Numbered from the stretch's first letter, positions 42,415-51,852 are shown. The stretch: 64,000 nucleotides of DNA from Sphaerisporangium sp040683095 (GCF_040683095.1 NZ_JBFBCI010000010.1:109069-173068); one strand, 5' to 3'. Notes: generated by a model from the sequence alone, not told the origin. Numbers and translations are program-made.

Positions 42415-44013
42415 TTATCGGGCGGCGACGGCCTCGGTGACCTCGGCGTCGTCTTCGGCCACGGGGGCGGAGTTCTTGGGGCCGCGCAGGGCGATGTAGA
42501 CGAACAGAACACCCATGACGGCGACGCCTGCCCACATGGCCTGCTGCCAGCCGTCGACGAAGGACTGCTGGGCGGCGTGGATCAGGTCTTGGGCGTGCGA
42601 GCCGGTGCTGCCCGCCACCTCGATGGCATTGGCGATACCTTCGCGCGCGGTGTCCGCGGCACCCTGGGGAATGCCCTGCAGGCGGTCGTCGATGGCGCTG
42701 CGGTAGCCGGCTGACAGCAGCGCCCCGAGCAGGGCGACGCCGAGGGCAGTGCCGAACTCGCGGGTGACGTCGTTGAGTGCGGAGGCGACGCCCTGCTCCT
42801 CGCGCGGCAGGGAGCCGGTGATGGCCTCTGTGGAGGGGGTCATCGACAGGCCCATGCCGATGCCCATGGCGAGCATGCCGGGCAGGGTGGTCAGGTAGCC
42901 GCCGTCGGCGGAGACAAAGAGGGCCATGAGGGCCAGGCCGACGGCGGCCAGCGCGATGCCTGTGGCCATGGTCGTGCGGGAGCCGATGCGTGCCTCCAGC
43001 TTGGCGGCGAGGCCGGACGTCATCATCATCATGACGGCCATGGGCATCAGGGCCAGCGTGGACACCAGCCCCGACCAGCCGAGCACGGCCTGGAAGAACG
43101 GGAAGAGGACCACGGCGATGCCCGCCTGGACGCCGAAGACCACCAGCAGCGTGATCGAGCCGCCGGCCAGCCTACGCTCACGGAACAGGCGCACGTCCAG
43201 CAGCGAGGCGTCCCGGCGGTGCAGCTCCCAGGCCACGAAGCCGATGGCGGCGATGAGACCGACAGCGAGACTGATCAGAGTCGCGGGCGCGGTCCAGCCA
43301 CGCTCGGGGCCCTCCTGCAGGACGAAGATGAGCCCGACCACCGCGACCGTGGATACCAGCGCGCCGACCGTGTCGAAGCTGTGGTGGGACCTCTCGCGGG
43401 AGTTGGGGACCGACTTCAGCGTCATGGCCAGGGCCACGATGACCAGGACCACGGGCAGGACGAACAGCCAGCGCCAGTCGGCGACGTCGACGAGGAGCGC
43501 GGAGAGGAACATGCCCAGGATGCCGCCGCCTCCGGCGACGGCGGTCCACACACCGATCGCCCTGCCGCGTTCCTCCTCGGGGAAGGTGGAGGTGATGACG
43601 GCGAGAGTGATGGGCATGATCATCGCGGCGCCGATACCGCCGGCCACGCGCGCGGCCAGCATCACCTCGGCCGTCGGAGCCAGGCCCGCCGCGACGCCGG
43701 CGACGCCGAAGACGCCCAGCCCGGCGATCAGCATGGGCTTGCGGCCCAGGCGGTCACCGATCGCGCCGAGCGGCAGCAGCAGCGCGGCCAGGGTCAGGGT
43801 GTAGATGTTGATGATCCACAAAATGATGTTCTGTGAGGCGCCGAACTCGACGGCCATGTGCGTCTGGGCGACGTTCAGCCCGGACACCGACGCGATGACG
43901 GCCATCAGCGCGATGCAGGCGGCAATCAGAATGGCTCGCAGCTGACGCGCATCCGGTGCGCCTCCGCCGCTTCCGTCAGCGGCCGCCACCTGTGGTTGCT
44001 GGCTCGTACTCAT
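42415..44013 (-). CDS. MFS exporter, DHA2 (14-helix) family
   Basis: 532 residues with 14 predicted helices. Motif A LPLGAIGDRLGRKP and the motif-C-like GGGGILGMFLSALLVDVADW are typical of QacA/EmrB-type drug-proton antiporters. Hydrophilic C-terminus (GPKNSAPVAEDDAEVT). ATG after GAGAGGG. 130 nt after the flavoprotein gene on the same strand. It probably exports a small molecule handled by the neighbouring thiol enzymes. Confidence 0.94.
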   Translation of the reverse strand: MSTSQQPQVAAADGSGGGAPDARQLRAILIAACIALMAVIASVSGLNVAQTHMAVEFGASQNIILWIINIYTLTLAALLLPLGAIGDRLGRKPMLIAGLGVFGVAGVAAGLAPTAEVMLAARVAGGIGAAMIMPITLAVITSTFPEEERGRAIGVWTAVAGGGGILGMFLSALLVDVADWRWLFVLPVVLVIVALAMTLKSVPNSRERSHHSFDTVGALVSTVAVVGLIFVLQEGPERGWTAPATLISLAVGLIAAIGFVAWELHRRDASLLDVRLFRERRLAGGSITLLVVFGVQAGIAVVLFPFFQAVLGWSGLVSTLALMPMAVMMMMTSGLAAKLEARIGSRTTMATGIALAAVGLALMALFVSADGGYLTTLPGMLAMGIGMGLSMTPSTEAITGSLPREEQGVASALNDVTREFGTALGVALLGALLSAGYRSAIDDRLQGIPQGAADTAREGIANAIEVAGSTGSHAQDLIHAAQQSFVDGWQQAMWAGVAVMGVLFVYIALRGPKNSAPVAEDDAEVTEAVAAR

Positions 44014-44143
44014 AGATCCCTCTCAAAATGGGCATGCAGAGTCAGGCGCCGGAGCAGGTCCGGTCGCCGAAGTGGATGGAGTAGGGGTCCGGCCACCACG
44101 CGCGGCTGAACGCGGGGGGTGCGGGCTGGTACGAGCCCTGACG

Positions 44144-45154
44144 TCAGACGGTGGTGCCGATCCGGGCCGCGGCGAGGGCCGCGTCGGTGTCGGCGGTGGC
44201 CAGGAGGGCGTTGATGTGGGAGCCCGCCAGAGCGCCCGCCGCGGCGGAGGCGCCCACCTGGGCGGTCAGGTCGGTGGCGTTGCCGGCGACCCACACGCCC
44301 GGCACCTCGGTGGTGCCGGCCATGCCGGAGGCGAAGCGGCGGCCCATGTTGTCGGGCAGGTCCTCCATCGGCAGCTTCAGGCCGCTCAGGCCCTCGGTGC
44401 GGGCCTGCATCCGCGTGGCGACCGCGAGGACGCGGCGGGCCACGACCGTGCCATCGGTCAGGCGCACGCCCGCGATGCCGCCGTCCTCGCTCGTCATGAC
44501 CTCCCGCACCGGGGTGTCGATGATGCGGATGTCGCGGGCGGCGAAGCGCGCGCGGGTGTTCTCGTCGAGATCGGTGCCGTGGGTGAAGTAGACGAGGTCG
44601 TCGGTCAGCTGGCGGTACAGGAGCGCGTGGTGGATCGTGGCGGGGCCGGCGGCGAGGATGCCGATCGGTTCGTCGCGCACCTCCCAGCCGTGGCAGTACG
44701 GGCAGTGCACCACACCGTGCCCCCAGTGCCGGGCGAGGCCGGGCACGTCCGGCAGCACGTCCCGCAGGCCGGTGGCCACCAGCACGCGGCGCGCCGTCAC
44801 CGTGCCGCCGTCGGCCAGGGTGACCATGAAACGCAGATCACCGTCGGCGGCCGGGGCGGCCGGTTCGGCAGAGGTCACCTCTCCGAATACGATCCGGCCG
44901 CCGTACCGGCGCACCTGCTCCCGGCCCCGCCTGAGCAGCTCGGCGGGCGGCGTGCCGTCCAGCACGATGAAGCCGTGCATGGCCTCGGCGGGCGCGTTAC
45001 GCGGGGTGCCGCTGTCGATCACGACCACCGCGCGGCGGGAGCGGGCCAGCATCAGCGCACCGTTCAAGCCCGCGGGGCCGGCGCCGATCACCACAACGTC
45101 CACGGTCTCGCCAGGCAGTGCGTCGCTCGCGTAGCGGGAAGTCTGCACAGACAT
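44144..45154 (-). CDS. FAD/NAD(P)-dependent disulfide oxidoreductase (thioredoxin-reductase-like, CPYC)
   Basis: 336 residues from ATG 45154 (AAGGG upstream). FAD motif VIGAGPAGLNGAL (22-34), redox pair CPYC (Cys151, Cys154) in HCPYCHGWEVRD, and C-terminal GVWVAGNATD. It belongs to the TrxB-like group that includes dithiol oxidases of the HlmI/GliT type and ordinary reductases. The NADPH-binding region (GILAAGPATIHHA) lacks a clean GxGxxA and HRRxxxR. This fits an O2-using oxidase better than an NADPH reductase, but cannot be settled here. Divergent from the XRE-cupin regulator. Confidence 0.9.
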   Translation of the reverse strand: MSVQTSRYASDALPGETVDVVVIGAGPAGLNGALMLARSRRAVVVIDSGTPRNAPAEAMHGFIVLDGTPPAELLRRGREQVRRYGGRIVFGEVTSAEPAAPAADGDLRFMVTLADGGTVTARRVLVATGLRDVLPDVPGLARHWGHGVVHCPYCHGWEVRDEPIGILAAGPATIHHALLYRQLTDDLVYFTHGTDLDENTRARFAARDIRIIDTPVREVMTSEDGGIAGVRLTDGTVVARRVLAVATRMQARTEGLSGLKLPMEDLPDNMGRRFASGMAGTTEVPGVWVAGNATDLTAQVGASAAAGALAGSHINALLATADTDAALAAARIGTTV

Positions 45155-45239
45155 GTCGTGCCCTTTTCTCGTGCGTGGCCCCAGCCGCGTCGGGCCTTCT
45201 GCACACGACGTTAAACCCGCATTGCGAGAAGGGCATACG
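45155..45239. promoter_or_regulatory. Divergent control region flavoprotein / XRE-cupin
   Basis: 85 bases hold both promoters. TGCCCTTTTCTCG (45159-45171) and CGAGAAGGGCA (45225-45235) form a near inverted repeat at the two ends. They also contain the Shine-Dalgarno sites, so the symmetry may be due to that. An AT-rich GTTAAAC lies in the middle. Regulation by the divergent XRE protein is likely. Confidence 0.45.
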
Positions 45240-45845
45240 ATGGTGCGCATGACGCAAGAAAGTGGAGAGCTGGACAGCCTCGTACGCAAACGCATCCGCG
45301 CCCTGCGGGTCGCGCAGGGCTGGTCCCTGGAAGAACTGGCCACCCGCGCCAACCTCAGCCAGTCCTCACTGAGCCGCATCGAGAACGGTCAGCGCCGCCT
45401 CGCCCTGGACCAGCTCGTCACCCTCGCCCGTGCCCTGGACACCACCCTCGACCAGCTCGTCGAGACCGCCGCCGACGACGTCGTCACCAGCCCGATGATC
45501 GACGGCGCCCACAGCCTGATGCGCTGGCCCGTGAAGGGCGACCCCGGCATGAGCGTCGTACGCCAGCGCATGACCGAGCCACCGCCCGACAACCCCTCCC
45601 GCATGCGCGCCCACCCCGGCAGGGAATGGCTGGTCGTGCTCTCCGGCACCGCGATGCTCATGCTGGGCCACCGGCGCTTCCGTCTCGAGACCAACCAGGC
45701 CGCCGAGTTCCCCACCATGATGCCGCACGCCATCGGCGCCGAAGGCGGGCCGTGTGAAATCCTGGGCATCTTCGACCGCGATGCCCGCCGCGGACACCAG
45801 CGCGACAACGCCGGCGACTGCGATACCCCTCGCATCTGCGAATGA
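45240..45845 (+). CDS. XRE-family regulator with C-terminal cupin
   Basis: 201 residues. HTH about 14-68 (RIRALRVAQGWSLEELATRA, NLSQSSLSRIENGQR). Cupin domain about 110-185 (HPGREWLVVLSGTAMLMLGH, PHAIGAEGGPCEIL). ATG 45240 with AAGGG 7 nt upstream. An alternative ATG lies at 45249. Usually a one-component sensor of a small ligand. It probably controls the divergent flavoprotein-MFS genes and the methyltransferase. A strong hairpin follows its stop. Confidence 0.93.
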   Translation: MVRMTQESGELDSLVRKRIRALRVAQGWSLEELATRANLSQSSLSRIENGQRRLALDQLVTLARALDTTLDQLVETAADDVVTSPMIDGAHSLMRWPVKGDPGMSVVRQRMTEPPPDNPSRMRAHPGREWLVVLSGTAMLMLGHRRFRLETNQAAEFPTMMPHAIGAEGGPCEILGIFDRDARRGHQRDNAGDCDTPRICE

Positions 45846-45847
45846 CG

Positions 45848-45880
45848 GCAACGCGCACCCCCGGTACGGGTGCGCGTTGC
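45848..45880 (+). terminator. 13-bp hairpin terminator after the XRE-cupin gene
   Basis: GCAACGCGCACCC (45848-45860) and GGGTGCGCGTTGC (45868-45880), loop CCGGTAC. It starts 3 nt past the stop. Perfect stem, no T-tract. The methyltransferase downstream therefore probably has its own promoter. Confidence 0.7.
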
Positions 45881-45963
45881 GCGTCGGGCACCGCCACGCG
45901 CCGACATCTTGCGCATCCCGGGAGCCGTCGCGCCGTTCGGCAAACCCGCCCTACGGTGACGGC

Positions 45964-46833
45964 ATGACCCACTCACATCCGCACACCCCCCACCACGGCG
46001 CGCAGCACGGCCACCACCAGCAGGACGACGCCGGCCAGGCGGAAATCCTCGACCTGGACGCGGAAGTCCTCGCCGAGCACATCGCCGCCATCACCGCATG
46101 GCTGCCCCTGAAAACCGGCCCGCGCCAGATCGTCGACCTGGGCTGCGGCACGGGAGCGGGCACCTTCGCCCTCCTGAACCGTTTCCCCGAGGCTCACGTC
46201 ATCGCCGTCGACGCCTCGCCCGGACACCTTCAGCGCCTGCGGGAGAAGTCGTGCGCCCAGGGTGTGGACGACCGTGTGCGTACCGTGCAGGCCGACCTCG
46301 ACGCCGCCGACTGGCCCGACCTCGGCACGCCGGACCTGGTCTGGGCCTCGGCCTCGATGCACCACATGGCCGACCCCCACCACGCCCTGCGCAACGTCCA
46401 CGACATGCTCCGGTCCGGCGGCCTGTTCGCCGTCGTCGAGCTGGCCGGGTTCCCCCGCTTCCTGCCAGAAGACGCCCCCGAAGACCGGCCCGGCCTGGAA
46501 GACCGCTGCCACGCCGCGACCGCCCACTTCCACGCCGAACACGTGCCCCACCGCGGCGCCGACTGGGGACCGATGCTCACCGCCGCCGGGTTCACCCTCG
46601 ACGGCGAGCGCACCATCACCGTGAACATCGACGGTTCCCACAGCGAAACCATCGGCCAGTACGCCCTGGGCGCCTTTCGGCGCATCCGCGGCGTCGCCGC
46701 CGAAGCGCTCTCGGCCGAAGACCTCGCCGCGCTCGACCGGCTGCTCGACACGGACAGCCCCCACAGCATCCTGCGCCGCGACGACCTCCGGGTACGCACC
46801 GAACGCACCGTCTGGGCCGCACGCCGCATCTGA
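45964..46833 (+). CDS. Class I SAM-dependent methyltransferase with His-rich N-terminus
   Basis: 289 residues. The first about 20 residues are His-rich (THSHPHTPHHGAQHGHHQQD). The Rossmann methyltransferase core follows: IVDLGCGTGAGTF, VIAVDASPGHL, ADLDAADWPD, and WASASMHHMADPHHALRNVH. The C-terminal helical part has no clue to substrate. TACGGT lies 6 nt before ATG with no ribosome-binding site (leaderless type). It commonly travels with such XRE and flavoprotein genes. Possibly an S- or N-methylating detoxification enzyme. Confidence 0.9.
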   Translation: MTHSHPHTPHHGAQHGHHQQDDAGQAEILDLDAEVLAEHIAAITAWLPLKTGPRQIVDLGCGTGAGTFALLNRFPEAHVIAVDASPGHLQRLREKSCAQGVDDRVRTVQADLDAADWPDLGTPDLVWASASMHHMADPHHALRNVHDMLRSGGLFAVVELAGFPRFLPEDAPEDRPGLEDRCHAATAHFHAEHVPHRGADWGPMLTAAGFTLDGERTITVNIDGSHSETIGQYALGAFRRIRGVAAEALSAEDLAALDRLLDTDSPHSILRRDDLRVRTERTVWAARRI

Positions 46834-47036
46834 CCCTCAACTCACGCCGATTGCCCGCCGGGCAACGCCGACGCCCAGTGTCTTGCCTTCTACGCAACCT
46901 TTTCCTGTATTTCAGACATGTCTTGTAGGTTAAGTAGTGATCCCGCGCGGCCCCTTCCGCGCAGACACCGCCGCGGACCCTCCAACTGGGCCCTCCAACT
47001 GGGGGCGTTCGCGGCGGAGAGAAAAGGAGCACTCTG
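46834..47036. other. Gap with hairpin, palindrome and short direct repeat
   Basis: TTGCCC/GGGCAA hairpin (46851-46865) may end the methyltransferase transcript. AGACATGTCT is a perfect 10-bp palindrome (46914-46923) in an AT-rich promoter-like stretch. CCCTCCAACTGGG is repeated near 46976 and 46990. Probably the promoter of the DUF1684 gene. Confidence 0.4.
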
Positions 47037-47891
47037 ATGACCGCATGTCTGCCCCCCTTCGGCCTGCAGGCCACGGCAGGCCATGACTCGGTGCCCGCCG
47101 AGTACGAGGCGTGGCGCGAGGGCCGGTGGGAAGAACTCACCGGAGCGAACGGCAAGGCCAAGGTCGTCGCCGTTCGCAGGATCAGCGACCGCGACACGCA
47201 CACACTCCCTGGCGTGCCCGGTGAGTGGAGCCTCAACGAAGTCGGCGCCCTGACCGTGACGGCCGCGGCCGAGGACGGCTTGACCATCAACGGAACAACG
47301 GTCGACGGAACGGCCGAAGTGCCCTCGGACAGCGCTCTGGGATTTCCCAACGACCGCTTCGGCTTCGCCGGTAGCGCCGACGGCTCCTACGGCGTGGTGG
47401 TCATGGACCGCCATGCCGTCGAACGCTCCGGCCTCAGCGGGATCGAAACCTTCCCCTACGACCCCTCGTGGGTGTTCGAAGGCACCTACCGGGCGGCTCC
47501 CGAGGGCCGCCGCATCGAGGTGGGGCGGCTGACCACCCCGCGCAGCACCGAGGCCATCCTGGCCCCTGTCGACCTGGTCGTGACGATCGACGGCACCGAA
47601 TACGTGCTGGCCGTCATCCAGACCATGCCCGGCCAGCGCCTGGTGGTGTTCACGGACGAGACCAACGGCAACGAGACGCCCGAGATCGGCCGCTGGCTCA
47701 TGCTGCCCCTGCTGGAGCCCGGCAGCACCGTGCCGGTCGACTTCAACCAGGCGACGCTCTCCCACCACCACCTGAACCCGGCCATCTTCGGCTGCCCCCT
47801 CTCGCCTCCCGGCAACCACCTGCCCATCCGCGTCGAGGCAGGCGAACGCGCCCTGCTCCACCGGAAATCGGCGCCGCCGTACGGCGGGTGA
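47037..47891 (+). CDS. DUF1684 protein
   Basis: 284 residues. The family landmarks are in order: DRFGFAGSADGSYGVVVMD, GLSGIETFPYDPSWVFEGTY, VVFTDETNGNETPEIGRWLM, VPVDFNQATLSHHHLNPAIF, CPLSPPGNHLPIRVEAGE. In most members the DFN motif is followed by NPPC; here it is SHHHLNP, which moves the usual Cys. The conserved His/Asp/Asn suggest an enzyme, but none is established. AAAAGGAG precedes the ATG. Confidence 0.9.
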   Translation: MTACLPPFGLQATAGHDSVPAEYEAWREGRWEELTGANGKAKVVAVRRISDRDTHTLPGVPGEWSLNEVGALTVTAAAEDGLTINGTTVDGTAEVPSDSALGFPNDRFGFAGSADGSYGVVVMDRHAVERSGLSGIETFPYDPSWVFEGTYRAAPEGRRIEVGRLTTPRSTEAILAPVDLVVTIDGTEYVLAVIQTMPGQRLVVFTDETNGNETPEIGRWLMLPLLEPGSTVPVDFNQATLSHHHLNPAIFGCPLSPPGNHLPIRVEAGERALLHRKSAPPYGG

Positions 47892-47967
47892 GCCGCTCCT
47901 CCAGGTGGCCGGATCCGCGGCCGTTCGGAGGAGCCGCGCCCGCCCGTGGCGTCCATAGCGTCGTGGC

Positions 47968-48558
47968 ATGCCCGCTCACAAGTCCGTTTTCCTGCGTGAA
48001 TTCCTCCGTTCGCCCGCCAAGACGGGAGCCGTCGCGCCCAGCTCGTGCAGGCTGGCGCAGGTGGTGTGCGCGCCCGTGCCCGAGCGCGGCGACCCCGTGG
48101 TCGTCGAGCTGGGCCCGGGCACGGGATCGTTCACGCGGGAGATCGCCAGGCGGCTCGCGGGCCGCGGCGCGCAGATCGCCGTCGAGGTGAACCCGGCGCT
48201 GGCCGGGGTGCTCGCCGGCGCGTTCCCCGAGCTGGACCTGGTACGCGGCGATGCGGCCGACCTGCCGAAGTTCCTCTCCGAGCGCGGCATCGACCGTGCC
48301 GACGTCGTCGTCAGCGGGCTGCCGTGGGCGGTGTTCCCCGACGCGCTTCAGCGCTCCATCATCCGTGCCGTGTCCGCCGCGCTCGCCCCCGGCGGCGCCT
48401 TCACCACGTTCGCCTACGTTCACGCGCTGTGGATGCCGCCCGCCCGCCGCTTCCGGCGGCTGCTGGAGTCGGAGTTCGAGGAGGTCGTGGCGAGCCGCAC
48501 CATCTGGCCGAACCTGCCGCCCGCCCTCGTCTACACGGCCCGCCGCCCACGGCCCTGA
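47968..48558 (+). CDS. PmtA-like SAM methyltransferase
   Basis: 196 residues. Start FLREFLRSPAKTGAVAPSS, motif I VVELGPGTGSFTREIA, then GDAADLP, VVVSGLPWAVFP and IIRAVSAALAPGGAFTTFAY. These are typical of small phospholipid N-methyltransferase/rRNA-dimethylase-like proteins. The APSS segment is shared with PmtA-type enzymes. Target (phosphatidylethanolamine or other) unproven. TAGCGT is 6 nt before ATG, indicating leaderless mRNA. The 257-base gap that follows (48559-48815) shows nothing beyond a possible promoter. Confidence 0.88.
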   Translation: MPAHKSVFLREFLRSPAKTGAVAPSSCRLAQVVCAPVPERGDPVVVELGPGTGSFTREIARRLAGRGAQIAVEVNPALAGVLAGAFPELDLVRGDAADLPKFLSERGIDRADVVVSGLPWAVFPDALQRSIIRAVSAALAPGGAFTTFAYVHALWMPPARRFRRLLESEFEEVVASRTIWPNLPPALVYTARRPRP

Positions 48559-48815
48559 CCGACGCGCGGCCCGCGTCCCCTCCCTGTCGCGGACCGCGTC
48601 CCACTCCCCCGCGCAGCCGGCACCCGCCCGCCTCCGCCGTTCGGCCGGACGGCCGAACCCGCCGCTCATCTTGGGCGGCGGCTGGTGGGCGCGTCGATCG
48701 GGTTCCCGACGGCCCCGGCCGGGGACGTCCTGCACTCCCACGTCACCGCCTCGTCCGAATGGATCGCCCTGTGACCTGGTGAGTGGCAGGGCCCGGACTT
48801 CCCTATCGTTGTCCC

Positions 48816-50501
48816 GTGCACAAGGACACGGCGGCGGACCTCGCCATCGCCCTGGCGGGGTGCGTGGTCGCGGTGGCGGTCTCCTCGGCCAGGATGTCGA
48901 CGGACGGCGCCTCCTACGCCGCGGTACTCGCGATGGCCGTCGTCGCGGGCGCGTCCATCGGGATGATCAGGCGCGGGGGCGCGGCGGTGATCGCCCTGGT
49001 CGGCGTCGTGCTCAGCGTCCTGCTGGCGGTCACCGCCTACCTCGTGCCCTACCCGGCGAACTCCCCCCAGGTGCTGCTGCTGATCACGCTCGCGGTGCTG
49101 GCCCACCGGGGGCCGTGGCGGCTGTGGGTCCCCGTCGGCGCCGCCGGCCTGGCGGCGACGGCGGTCAACCTGGCCGAGCAGGCCGGCACGGCGCGCGGCG
49201 TGTGGCCGATCGTCCCGGTCCTGCTCACGGGTTTCCCGATGCTGGCCGGGCTCGCTCTGCGCCCTGACCTGCCCAGGGACGGCGCCGCGAGAAGGATCCT
49301 GCTCGACCTGCTGCTCGCCGGCTGCGGCGTGACGTTCATGCTGTTCGACGCCTCGTCCTGGCTCCAGGAACCGGGGACGGGGGCGGCGGGGTGGCTGGTG
49401 GTCGCGGGCGGCGCCACCGCGGGCCTGGTGCGCCGCCTGCCCGGGCCGGCGCTGGCGCTCCAGGCGGCGCTGCTGGTGCTGATGGACGTGCTGACGCCCC
49501 CGGCGGCCGACTCCATGCAGGTCATGCCGCTGGTGACGCTCGGGGTGTTCGCGATGGGCGCGTCCTGGCCCTGGACGGCCGCGGCGTACGCGCTCACCAC
49601 GGGCGTCACGGCGCTCAACGTCGTCAACCGGAGCTGGCCCGAGGTCACGGTCTCTCGCGTGGCGGCGCTGCTGGTGATGGTGGCCGCGCCGATCGCGATC
49701 GGCCGCTACGCAGCCGCGCGCCGGTCGGCGGCCCAGATGCGCGCGGCCATGGCCGAGGAGGCGCGGCGGCTGTCCGAGGCGCGGCTGCGCGCCGACCGGC
49801 TCGCCGAGCGCGAGCGCATCGCCCGGGACGTGCACGACATCGTCGCCCACCACGTCGGCGCGATGGTGCTGCGGGCGAGCGCCGCCCGGTACGCCGAGGC
49901 GTCCGGCCCGGTCGGCGAGGCGCTCTCCGACATCCGCGCCACCGGGCACCAGGCTCTGCAGGACCTGCGCGGCCTGCTCGACGTGCTGCGCGACCCCGGG
50001 ACGCTCGGCCACCTGCCGGTCGCCGACCCCGGTGACGTCGTGGCCGACGTCGTGATGGACGCGGTGGAGCGGATGAACGCCGCGGGCCTGTCGGTGGAGC
50101 TGCGGATGGACTCCGGCGTCGAGCGCACACCGCTGGTGGCCCGCGCCTCGGCCGCCCGTATCGTCCAGGAGGGCCTCACCAATGTCCTCAAGCACGCCGG
50201 GCCCGGCGCCTCGGCCAGCGTCGGCCTGTCGGTGTCCGGCGGCGCGCTGCGGGTGGAGGTGCTCAGCGCGCCCGGCCCGGGCGGCCACGCGGACGACGCC
50301 CTGACCGCGCTGCCCTCGTCGGGGAGGGGTGTGGCGGGCATGCGGGAACGGGCCCAGGCGCTGGGCGGCGACCTGTTCTCGGGACCGGACGATTCGGGCG
50401 GCTGGCGGCTGGCGGCCACCCTGCCGCTGCCCGCGGGCCGCTCCCGCGAGGAACCGCGGGAAGGGGGGCGCCTCGCCCCGCACCACGAGGGGGAAGCATG
50501 A
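48816..50501 (+). CDS. Sensor histidine kinase, NarL-system (HisKA_3) type
   Basis: 561 residues from GTG 48816. About ten hydrophobic helices in the first 300 residues, then a coiled linker (AAQMRAAMAEEARRLSEARL) and HisKA_3 with phospho-acceptor His340 in RERIARDVHDIVAHHV. ATPase N-box ARIVQEGLTNVLKHA and G-box SGRGVAGMRERAQALGG. It senses something in or through the membrane. TATCGT lies 6 nt before GTG (leaderless type). Overlaps the response regulator by ATGA. Confidence 0.94.
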   Translation: MHKDTAADLAIALAGCVVAVAVSSARMSTDGASYAAVLAMAVVAGASIGMIRRGGAAVIALVGVVLSVLLAVTAYLVPYPANSPQVLLLITLAVLAHRGPWRLWVPVGAAGLAATAVNLAEQAGTARGVWPIVPVLLTGFPMLAGLALRPDLPRDGAARRILLDLLLAGCGVTFMLFDASSWLQEPGTGAAGWLVVAGGATAGLVRRLPGPALALQAALLVLMDVLTPPAADSMQVMPLVTLGVFAMGASWPWTAAAYALTTGVTALNVVNRSWPEVTVSRVAALLVMVAAPIAIGRYAAARRSAAQMRAAMAEEARRLSEARLRADRLAERERIARDVHDIVAHHVGAMVLRASAARYAEASGPVGEALSDIRATGHQALQDLRGLLDVLRDPGTLGHLPVADPGDVVADVVMDAVERMNAAGLSVELRMDSGVERTPLVARASAARIVQEGLTNVLKHAGPGASASVGLSVSGGALRVEVLSAPGPGGHADDALTALPSSGRGVAGMRERAQALGGDLFSGPDDSGGWRLAATLPLPAGRSREEPREGGRLAPHHEGEA

Positions 50502-51202
50502 TCAGAGTCGTCGTCGCCGACGACCAGGCGTTGGTCAGGGCCGGGGTCCGGATGCTCCTGCAGGCCGCGGGCGACATGGAGGTCTGCGCCGAGGCCTGCG
50601 ACGGCGCCCAGGCCGTGGAACTCGCCGAGCGGCACCGCCCTGACGTGCTGCTCATGGACCTGCGCATGCCCAAGGTCGACGGGCTGGAGGCGATCCGCAG
50701 GATCCTCGCGGCCTGGCCCTCCGCGCGGATCGTCGTGCTGACCACCTTCGCCGAGGACGAGAACGTCTACGCCGCGCTGCGCGCCGGGGCGCTCGGCTTC
50801 CTGGTCAAGGACGACGACCCCGAGCGCATGGTGGACGCCGTGCGCAAGGCCTCCGCGGGCGAGCCGCTGCTGACGCCGTCCGTACTGCGGCGCGTCGTCG
50901 AGCGCGCCCTCGCCGCCGAGGCCGCCAAGCCGGTCGTCTCGCCCGTCGAGGCGGCGCTCACCGAGCGGGAGCGGGAGGTGCTCGCCCTGGTGGGCACGGG
51001 ACTGTCGAACGCCGAGATCGCCGACCGCCTGCACGTGGGCGTGACCACGGTGAAGACCCACGTCTCCACGGCCATGGACAAGCTCGGCGTGCGCAACCGC
51101 GTGCAGGCCGCGGTGGTCGCCCACAGGATCGGCCTCGTCGACTCCTCGTTCCGCCCGGTCAAGCGGGCCCGGTCAAGTGGGACCGACGCCCCGGACCGCT
51201 AG
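50498..51202 (+). CDS. NarL/LuxR-family response regulator
   Basis: 234 residues. Receiver with phospho-Asp54 (LLMDLRMPKVDG), acidic pair VADDQ and Lys in LVKDDD. C-terminal LuxR HTH (LTEREREVLALVGTGLSNAE, IADRLHVGVTTVKTHVS). Coupled to the kinase by a 4-nt overlap. Targets unknown. Its last 4 nt overlap the convergent membrane-protein gene. Confidence 0.96.
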   Translation: MIRVVVADDQALVRAGVRMLLQAAGDMEVCAEACDGAQAVELAERHRPDVLLMDLRMPKVDGLEAIRRILAAWPSARIVVLTTFAEDENVYAALRAGALGFLVKDDDPERMVDAVRKASAGEPLLTPSVLRRVVERALAAEAAKPVVSPVEAALTEREREVLALVGTGLSNAEIADRLHVGVTTVKTHVSTAMDKLGVRNRVQAAVVAHRIGLVDSSFRPVKRARSSGTDAPDR

Positions 51203-51735
51203 GTCCCCGCGTCGTGCTGCTCGCCGGCGTAGGGCTTGCGGAGGGGCGAGTCGCGGTAGCCGTCCACGGACTCCATGATGCCGAAGACGGCGACGGCCAC
51301 CAGGGGCCAGCTCAGCAGCACGCCGGAGGCGGTGACGGTGAGGACGTCCACGGTCGAGCCGACGGCCGCCGCGCCCGCCGACGCCGCGCGGATCGTCGGG
51401 CCGCCGAGCGACATGCCGACGCTGAGCGTGAGGAACCCGGCGAGCAGGCCGCCAGCCGCCAGCCCCGCGAGCAGGGCCACCGGGCGCCCCTCGCGCGACA
51501 CCAGGTAGGCGACGACGCCGCAGGCCAGCCCGGCCGACGCCGTGACGACGGCGAACCAGCCGTCGGCGGCGATCAGCGACTGGGTGGTCGGGTCGGTGAG
51601 CACCGGCCCCGTCTTGGTGATCACGTACGGCGTGCGCGGCGACAGGCCCGACCAGGCGAACCCGGCGGCGATGCCCATCAGGGCGAGGACGACGACGGTC
51701 AGCCCGAAATCGCGCAAATCGCGCACTTGCCGCAC
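51199..51735 (-). CDS. Small membrane protein, DUF2567-like
   Basis: 178 residues from GTG 51735, preferred because GAGGTGAT lies 3 nt upstream. The frame is open to 51786. Four helices with an extracytoplasmic loop (WSGLSPRTPYVITKTGPVLT, then a conserved-looking AADGWFAVVTA). This pattern resembles actinobacterial DUF2567 proteins, but I am not certain of the family. Stop codons of this and the response regulator overlap (CTAG). Confidence 0.8.
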   Translation of the reverse strand: MRQVRDLRDFGLTVVVLALMGIAAGFAWSGLSPRTPYVITKTGPVLTDPTTQSLIAADGWFAVVTASAGLACGVVAYLVSREGRPVALLAGLAAGGLLAGFLTLSVGMSLGGPTIRAASAGAAAVGSTVDVLTVTASGVLLSWPLVAVAVFGIMESVDGYRDSPLRKPYAGEQHDAGT

Positions 51736-51852
51736 CCGATCACCTCGTCCTGTCACGCGCCCCCGCTCCACCGTGCGGATCCGCATATGTTACCCACGCG
51801 GGCCGCCCCCGCACCTTCGGCCACGCGGGCCCGCATGGTTAGGCTGTCCCCC

